Source of the DNA: Thermomicrobiales bacterium
GTDB lineage: Bacteria > Chloroflexota > Chloroflexia > Thermomicrobiales > UBA6265
DNA: 64,000 nucleotides
Direction: 5' to 3'
Assembly: GCA_041390825.1 (NCBI GenBank)
Contig: JAWKPF010000006.1
Span: 144,925-208,924, forward strand
Position numbers and translations under genes: made by a program. Positions 58,854 through 64,000 of this stretch are shown one piece after another. The number at the start of each line of letters is the position of its first letter. Position 1 is the first letter of the stretch. Below the pieces are notes generated by a model. It was given only the letters and a program-made list of their open reading frames with translations, was not told the origin of the DNA and ran no database searches.

Positions 58854-60491
58854 CTATCCCGTGGCAAGCGCCTTCACGATTTCTGGAGCAGTCCGCATGG
58901 CCAGCGCCGCGATGGTGAGCGTTGGGTTGCCGGTGCCGGTGGTGGGGAAGAGACTCGAACCGGCGATCCAGAGATTGGGATGGTCCCAGGTGCGGCCGAA
59001 GGAATCGGTAACCGAATCGGTCTTGTCGTTCCCCATGCGACAGGTGCCCATGACGTGGCCGGCGCCCTGAATCTGCTCCACCTGGGTGAGTTGCGTGGCG
59101 CCTAACGCATCGAAGATGGCGGCGAACTGGTCGCGGGCAGCGGCCAAACCGTCTTTCGCGTACTGGTCGATGACGTAGTGCAGTTCCGGGCGTGGCAGCC
59201 CGATGGCGTCGACCTTGTCCGAGAGCGTGACGCGCGACTCCGGATCCGGGAGCTGCTCGCACAAGGCAGCCATGCGCACAGCACGCACGTTGAGCTTGGC
59301 GATCTGGTCGTAGAGATCGACGCCCCACACCCCCTGCTCGATCAGATTCACAGACCAGGAAACCGGGTCCATACCCGGCCACGACCAACCGTCGTTGCCG
59401 ATTTCGATCCGGAAGGACGATCGGCTGGAGCGTTCGGCGCCATCACGCAATTGCTCGATACCGGCGGTGGAGAGCGGTGAGCGATAGGGACCCATCGGTT
59501 CATTGGCCAGCGCGTAGGACAACTGCGTGGGATGATCCATCAGATGCCGGCCGACCATGTCGCTGGAGTTGGCCAGACCGTTCGGAAGCGCATCGGTCGC
59601 GGACATGAGCAGCAGCTTGGGGGTTTCGATCGCGTGGGCCGCGAGCACGACGATCTTCGCGGTCAGCGATTCGTCCGACTTGTCGGGACGCCGGTAGTGG
59701 ACGGTGGTGATGGTTCCGTTCTCGTCGGCATCGAGCTTGAAGACGACCGAGCTATCGCGAATCTCGGCGCCGGCCTGGGTGGCCAGATCGAGATGGACGG
59801 TGGCGTCGTATTTCGCGCCGATCGGGCACATGGGAATGCAGAACGCGTTGCCACAACACTGCGGGCGTCCGTTGAACCCCTCTTTTTGACTGACACGGGC
59901 GGCCGGGGTGGCCAGCACCTCGAGCTGGAGCGTCTTGGCGGCAGCGGCGAACTTCTGATCCGACCAGGTGAGGGGGATCGCCGGCATGGGAAAGTCGCCA
60001 CTACGCGGCGCGCCATCGAACTGCGCCGAATCGCCGGCCACACCGATGGTCTGTTCCGCGGTCAGATACCAGGGTTCGAGCTCGTCATAGGTGATCGGCC
60101 AATCGACCGATACGCCGTAGGTCGATTGCATGGTGAAGTCGTTCGGCAGCAGGCGAATGGCGGTGCCCAGCCAGTGCCAGGTGGTGCCGCCGACCAACCG
60201 CTCGTAATTGCTGCTGAACATGTCGGGGCCGGTTTGCACGTAGTAGCTGTTCGGATCGAGCGACGACGGAGTCGGCGCCCAGGGGGAGCTGGGATAGGCC
60301 GCCTCGGGGAGCGACGGGATAGCGCTGGCGAACGCGCGGGCCACACCGGTGCTGCGGTCCATCGGCGGACCGGCTTCCAGAATGATGACCTTGGCGCCGC
60401 TCTGGGCAAGCTGCCAACCGATCAATGCGCCGGCAATACCGGAGCCGACGATAGCCACATCGCAATCGAATCCTGAACTCTGGTTGGTCAT
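58854..60491 (-). CDS. GMC-family membrane sugar/polyol dehydrogenase, FAD subunit
   Basis: 545 aa. FAD-binding start DVAIVGSGIAGALIGWQLAQ, then ERLVGGTTWHWLGTAIRLLP. CCGNAFCIPMCPIGAKYD is the Cys-rich cluster of fructose, gluconate and sorbitol dehydrogenase large subunits. GMC end motifs are GAGHVMGTCRMGNDKTDSV and SLFPTTGTGNPTLTIAALAM. It oxidises a sugar or polyol and passes electrons onward. The small Tat-exported partner is encoded just upstream (17-base gap). No cytochrome c subunit gene lies nearby. Its stop is two bases from the stop of the convergent regulator. Confidence 0.92.
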   Translation of the reverse strand: MTNQSSGFDCDVAIVGSGIAGALIGWQLAQSGAKVIILEAGPPMDRSTGVARAFASAIPSLPEAAYPSSPWAPTPSSLDPNSYYVQTGPDMFSSNYERLVGGTTWHWLGTAIRLLPNDFTMQSTYGVSVDWPITYDELEPWYLTAEQTIGVAGDSAQFDGAPRSGDFPMPAIPLTWSDQKFAAAAKTLQLEVLATPAARVSQKEGFNGRPQCCGNAFCIPMCPIGAKYDATVHLDLATQAGAEIRDSSVVFKLDADENGTITTVHYRRPDKSDESLTAKIVVLAAHAIETPKLLLMSATDALPNGLANSSDMVGRHLMDHPTQLSYALANEPMGPYRSPLSTAGIEQLRDGAERSSRSSFRIEIGNDGWSWPGMDPVSWSVNLIEQGVWGVDLYDQIAKLNVRAVRMAALCEQLPDPESRVTLSDKVDAIGLPRPELHYVIDQYAKDGLAAARDQFAAIFDALGATQLTQVEQIQGAGHVMGTCRMGNDKTDSVTDSFGRTWDHPNLWIAGSSLFPTTGTGNPTLTIAALAMRTAPEIVKALATG

Positions 60492-60507
60492 GACAGATCG
60501 TCCTCGT

Positions 60508-61059
60508 CTAGCTGACGCTGTTGGCCGGGGTGAGGGGCCCGTCCGCCGGCGGGTTTGCCCAACCGCCGTAGAAGTGGCACACCGCCCAGGAGAAGGTGTA
60601 CATGGCTTGCCAGGAGGTCAGTTGGTAATAGGCGCTGCCGCGGTCTGGCAGTGGCTCGCCCTCATAGATGTCGGCGAACCAGAAGAGGAGAATGACCTGA
60701 GCGGTGGCGCGCGCGATATCGGGTTCGATTGGTTGGCCCGCCACCGGCGGATTGGCGATTAGCGCGTGGAAACCGTCTTCCAATGCCGGATCGGTGAAGA
60801 TGATCTGGTAGAGCTTCGTGGCCCGGTCGGAATTGAAGGTTCCGCCCCCGCACAGGACCTGCGAAAGGTCGGTGAGTTGTTGCAGCGTGCCGGGATCGAC
60901 CGCCACCGGGGTGGCGTCCGCGGCCTCGACCCGTTCGACGCCCTGCCGGAAGAGCAAGAGCGCCGCGCTCGCCCCGGCCGACCATCCGATGAAATCCCTG
61001 CGTGTCAATCCGCCAGCGACCGAATGCGCCGGCCGCGATTCGCCCAATGTTTGCATCAT
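60508..61059 (-). CDS. Small Tat-exported subunit of the GMC dehydrogenase
   Basis: About 183 aa from ATG 61059, preceded by AAGGATGG. A twin-arginine signal (GLTRRDFIGWSAGASAALLL) exports the folded protein, presumably piggybacking the large subunit, which has no signal of its own. The mature part (GTLQQLTDLSQVLCGGGTFN, ATAQVILLFWFADIYEGEPL, AMYTFSWAVCHFYGGWANPP) matches the fructose/sorbitol dehydrogenase small subunit family. It is the first gene of the pair and divergent from the ABC transporter genes. Confidence 0.9.
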   Translation of the reverse strand: MMQTLGESRPAHSVAGGLTRRDFIGWSAGASAALLLFRQGVERVEAADATPVAVDPGTLQQLTDLSQVLCGGGTFNSDRATKLYQIIFTDPALEDGFHALIANPPVAGQPIEPDIARATAQVILLFWFADIYEGEPLPDRGSAYYQLTSWQAMYTFSWAVCHFYGGWANPPADGPLTPANSVS

Positions 61060-61297
61060 CTGCCACCATCCTTTTCGGCTGTGTTGCTTGCGGCATTCTC
61101 TCCCAAATTGCGATGTTTCGCACATCCCGGCACTGCGGAATGGCGGCGCTGGTTCACGTAGCTGATGCTGCCGAATCTCAGCAAGTGAATTGTTTACCGG
61201 CTTCCTTGACCATGAGACGGATTGGCAATACAGTGTCGCCAACTCCAAGGGAGCAAATGGACAACGGCGCGATTTGCAAATGGGAGGAACAACCGAA

Positions 61298-63121
61298 ATG
61301 TCGGAACAGCACGCGGTGCAGCAGCTTGCCTGGGAAATCTCCTCGGGCCGGCTGAATCGGCGAGATCTCTTCAAGCGCGCGGCAGCGCTGGGAATCTCGG
61401 CCTCGGTTCTCGGGAGCGTCATGGCAACGAATGTCATGCCCGCTCTCGCGCAGGATCTGACCGAGATCCCACGGGAAGACACCCTCGTCGCGGTACGCGG
61501 CGGCACGCAGGGCAAGTTCACCGAAGGTGACCTGCTCTGGAACCCCTATCTCCCCCTGGCCAATCACCAGCTTGCCGTCCAGATGGTCTATGAGCCACTG
61601 GCGGTCTATAGCGCGTTCACCGATTCCTTCACCATGTGGCTCGCCGAGAGCTATGAGTACAACGAGGATTACTCGCAGCTCACCGTCAAGACGCGGCCTG
61701 GCATCACCTGGAGCGATGGCACGCCCTTCACGGCGGAGGACGTGGCCTGGACCTTCAACAAGTTGGTCGAAGTTGGAGCCGGTGTGAAATTCGGCGCCGA
61801 TGTGCAGATCTCGCTCGAGAAAGCCACGGCAACCGATGACACAACCGTCGTCTTCGACTTCATCGAACCATCGCCCCGCTTCTTCGAGTTCATCTCGTAC
61901 AAGTTCGATATCGGTTGCTTCATTTTGCCGAAGCATGTCTTCGAGGGTGAGGACTTCCTGACCTTCTCGCACTACGACCCGGCGCGGAACTACCCGGTGA
62001 CGACCGCTCCGTGGAAGGTGGTCTACTCGGCGCCTGAGCAAAAAGTGCTCGACCGGGCCGATTCGTGGTGGGGCGCCGATGCCGGCGTTGGCAAGCTGCC
62101 CGAGCCGCTACGCTACATCTACCTCCCGGATCCGGGTGAGCAGAACCTGGCCGCGGGCGTGATCTCCAACCAGTACGACATCTCCACCGGTATCCAGCCG
62201 GCCACGTTCGAAACCGTGTTCAACGGCAACGACCTGACCACCACCTGGACCGCGCGCGATGTGCCATTCGGCAATGTCGACTGGTGGCCGCATTCGCTCT
62301 ATCTGAACAACAAGGCCGATCCGTGGAGCGACCCGAACGTTCGCTGGGCGATCAGCTACTACATCAACCGCGACCAGATCATCGAGTTCGGTTGGAACGG
62401 CGCGAGTCTCCCCTCCACCCTCTTCCTGCCCGACTATCCCGGTCTGCAGCCGTTCGTCGAGGCGGCGTCGCCGCTCTTCGAGCAGTATCCCTATCTCGAA
62501 TACAACCCGGAAAAGGGCGATGCCCTGCTGGAAGCCAAGGGTTGGACCAAGGATGGCGACAACTGGGTCGACGAAAGCGGCAACCAGGTCCAGTTGGAGA
62601 TCATCGGGTTCTTCGACTTCACCTCGGTCGGACCGATCATCGTCGAGCAGTTGAAGCGCGCCGGGATCGCGGCCACCTACTCCGAGCCGCCTGACATGTT
62701 CACCCGCTTCTTCGCGGGCGACTACACCGGCGCCATGTTCGGCCATGGCGGCAGCTACAGTTCGGACATCTACTACTCGATGCGGCTCTACCAGAGCGCG
62801 TCGACCGAGATTCCGGGCGGCCACCTGGCCAACTTCTCGCAGTGGGAAAACGCCGAATGGGACGCGTTGACCGACGAGCTCTACCGCACCAGCCCAACCG
62901 ATATGGATGCGGTCATGAACATCTGGAACAAGGGCATTGGGCTCTGGCTGGCGGACTATCCGGATATCCAGGTATCCCAGGGTATCCATCGCCTGCCGAT
63001 GAATGAGACGTACTGGACCGGCTGGCCGACCCAGGACGACCCGTATATCAATCCGGCGCATTTCCATCTCACGTTCCAGATGGTCATGCACCGGCTGTCG
63101 AAGGCAGCTGCCGCGTCGTAG
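61298..63121 (+). CDS. Peptide/nickel-type ABC transporter substrate-binding protein
   Basis: About 607 aa from ATG 61298 with GGGAGG upstream. A twin-arginine signal (LNRRDLFKRAAALGISASVL) exports it. SBP_bac_5 family features: PYLPLANHQLAVQMVYEPLA, KTRPGITWSDGTPFTAEDVA, NVRWAISYYINRDQIIEFGW, GIAATYSEPPDMFTRFFAGD, a two-lobed binding fold for peptides or oligosaccharides. It is the first gene of the transporter operon; the permease follows after 117 bases containing a hairpin-forming repeat. Confidence 0.95.
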   Translation: MSEQHAVQQLAWEISSGRLNRRDLFKRAAALGISASVLGSVMATNVMPALAQDLTEIPREDTLVAVRGGTQGKFTEGDLLWNPYLPLANHQLAVQMVYEPLAVYSAFTDSFTMWLAESYEYNEDYSQLTVKTRPGITWSDGTPFTAEDVAWTFNKLVEVGAGVKFGADVQISLEKATATDDTTVVFDFIEPSPRFFEFISYKFDIGCFILPKHVFEGEDFLTFSHYDPARNYPVTTAPWKVVYSAPEQKVLDRADSWWGADAGVGKLPEPLRYIYLPDPGEQNLAAGVISNQYDISTGIQPATFETVFNGNDLTTTWTARDVPFGNVDWWPHSLYLNNKADPWSDPNVRWAISYYINRDQIIEFGWNGASLPSTLFLPDYPGLQPFVEAASPLFEQYPYLEYNPEKGDALLEAKGWTKDGDNWVDESGNQVQLEIIGFFDFTSVGPIIVEQLKRAGIAATYSEPPDMFTRFFAGDYTGAMFGHGGSYSSDIYYSMRLYQSASTEIPGGHLANFSQWENAEWDALTDELYRTSPTDMDAVMNIWNKGIGLWLADYPDIQVSQGIHRLPMNETYWTGWPTQDDPYINPAHFHLTFQMVMHRLSKAAAAS

Positions 63122-63130
63122 GGCGAAGGT

Positions 63131-63194
63131 CCAGTGTCCGATGTCCAGTGTCCAGTGTTCTTTCTCTGGACACTGGGCACTGGACGCTGGACCC
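63131..63194. repeat. Word-like repeat with an 11-bp hairpin
   Basis: Repeats of CCAGTGTCC-type words. CCAGTGTCCAG (63145-63155) pairs with CTGGACACTGG (63166-63176) around a 10-base loop. Sits between the substrate-binding protein and permease genes and could tune relative expression. Confidence 0.75.
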
Positions 63195-63238
63195 CATTCC
63201 CGAACACATTCTGAGGTGTTCCCCGGCAGGTACTCGAC

Positions 63239-64000
63239 ATGACCCTTTCGTATTTCCTCAAACGCGTCGGCATGTTCCTCCTCGTCATCTGGCTGGCGGC
63301 TACGGTGAACTTCTTTCTCCCGCGGCTGGGGGGCGGCGATCCGGTGCGTCAGAAAATGGCGCAGACCGCGGCATTGGGCGGCAATGTGCAGGGCGGCATG
63401 GACGAGGTGGTGGCCGAGTACAACAAGAAATTCGGGCTCGACACACCGTTGTGGAAGCAATATCTGAATTACCTTTGGGACCTCCTGCATTTCGATTTCA
63501 ATTATTCGATTGCCAACTACCCCTCCCGGGTGATCGACATCATCGGGAAGTCGCTCCCCTGGACCATCGGGTTGCTCATCACGACAACGTTTCTTTCCTG
63601 GATCATCGGGAGCATGCTGGGCGCTTTCATGGGCTGGCCGCGCTCGCCGAAGTTCCTCGAGTTCGTGATGCCACCGTTGCTCTCGCTGAACGCGGTGCCG
63701 TTCTTCCTTCTGGGCTTGATCCTGATCTATCTGTTTGCGTTCCGGTTCCCCTGGTTCCCGACCACCGGCGGCTACTACGCCGGCACCTTTCCGGAGTGGA
63801 CGCCGGACTTCGCCTGGAATGTACTGAAGCACTCGGTCCTGCCCGCGCTTTCGATCATCCTGGTTTCGATCGGAGGCTGGGCGTTGACGATGCGCTCGGT
63901 CATCATCACCACGACCGGCGAAGATTACGTCACGTTCGCCGATGCCAAAGGACTCAACAACCGCACGATTTTCATGCGCTATGCGGTCCGCAACGCGCTC
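63239..64000 (+). CDS. ABC transporter permease (DppB/OppB type), partial
   Basis: At least 254 aa from ATG 63239; the gene continues past the window. LKRVGMFLLVIWLAATVNFF is the first membrane segment, FLPRLGGGDPVRQKM the following loop typical of DppB/OppB. KKFGLDTPLWKQYLNYLWDL precedes the permease core (SLPWTIGLLITTTFLSWIIG). GGWALTMRSVIITTTGEDYV, TFADAKGLNNRTIFMRYAVR, NAL is the beginning of the EAA motif that contacts the ATPase. It forms the channel for the substrate delivered by the protein upstream. Confidence 0.93.
   Translation, partial: MTLSYFLKRVGMFLLVIWLAATVNFFLPRLGGGDPVRQKMAQTAALGGNVQGGMDEVVAEYNKKFGLDTPLWKQYLNYLWDLLHFDFNYSIANYPSRVIDIIGKSLPWTIGLLITTTFLSWIIGSMLGAFMGWPRSPKFLEFVMPPLLSLNAVPFFLLGLILIYLFAFRFPWFPTTGGYYAGTFPEWTPDFAWNVLKHSVLPALSIILVSIGGWALTMRSVIITTTGEDYVTFADAKGLNNRTIFMRYAVRNAL

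Overview
The window is high-GC bacterial DNA. It most resembles Chloroflexota of the Thermomicrobia/Thermomicrobiales type. That placement is inferred from gene content: two large XRE-HTH/NB-ARC/TPR regulators, several LLM-class (luciferase-like) flavin oxidoreductases, a DsbA-VKOR pair, twin-arginine secreted Cys-rich proteins, cupin and SnoaL-like proteins, and four PIN-domain toxin modules. There is no rRNA, no tRNA I could defend, and no CRISPR array.

Layout. 1-3.5 kb is a gene graveyard: two ATGA-coupled FGGY sugar kinases (one rhamnulokinase-like) and a TM/SnoaL/cupin gene, all on the minus strand and all broken by frameshifts. 3.8-20.8 kb is mostly intact: an NB-ARC regulator, a frame-split and an intact paralogue of the TM/SnoaL/cupin gene, a P1B copper-type ATPase with a CsoR-like operator, an aldo/keto reductase, a secreted lipase, a DsbA-VKOR disulfide module, and an ECF sigma factor translationally coupled to a membrane-anchored double beta-propeller protein. 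21.3-27.2 kb is a second graveyard, AT-richer in part. It holds an hsdM-hsdS deletion fusion, three separate remnants of the hsdR 5' end, an ImmA/IrrE peptidase remnant and an AlbA_2-type ATP-binding protein remnant. 27.2-45 kb is accessory DNA: Cys-rich Tat proteins, a promoter carrying a LexA-type box, Phd/VapC, AbrB/PIN and HTH/PIN modules, tandem Uma2 genes, a nitrilase, cupins, an MFS transporter, an SDR, an MBL hydrolase, and blocks of short repeats between genes. 44.7-64 kb holds an M50 protease with a separate CBS protein, an amidinotransferase, hydrolases, an AraC regulator divergent from an NmrA-like reductase, a PIN toxin with two tandem antitoxins, an L-rhamnonate dehydratase-like enolase-superfamily gene, a second NB-ARC regulator, a GMC oxidoreductase with its small Tat subunit, and the start of a peptide ABC transporter operon that runs off the right end.

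How the genes work together. The best-supported functional units are dsbA-vkor (oxidative folding outside the membrane), the ECF sigma/propeller pair (probable sigma and membrane regulator), the copper ATPase with its operator, the GMC large and small subunits (membrane sugar or polyol oxidation), the ABC substrate-binding protein plus permease, and the four toxin-antitoxin modules. The broken rhamnulokinase and the intact rhamnonate dehydratase-like gene hint at past and present deoxysugar or acid-sugar use. No single intact, clearly novel defence or biosynthetic system is visible. The strongest leads are the three-copy TM/SnoaL/cupin family, the sigma/double-propeller pair, the M50-like protein lacking its catalytic Glu, the SOS-like promoter without an intact SOS gene, and the triplicated hsdR remnants.
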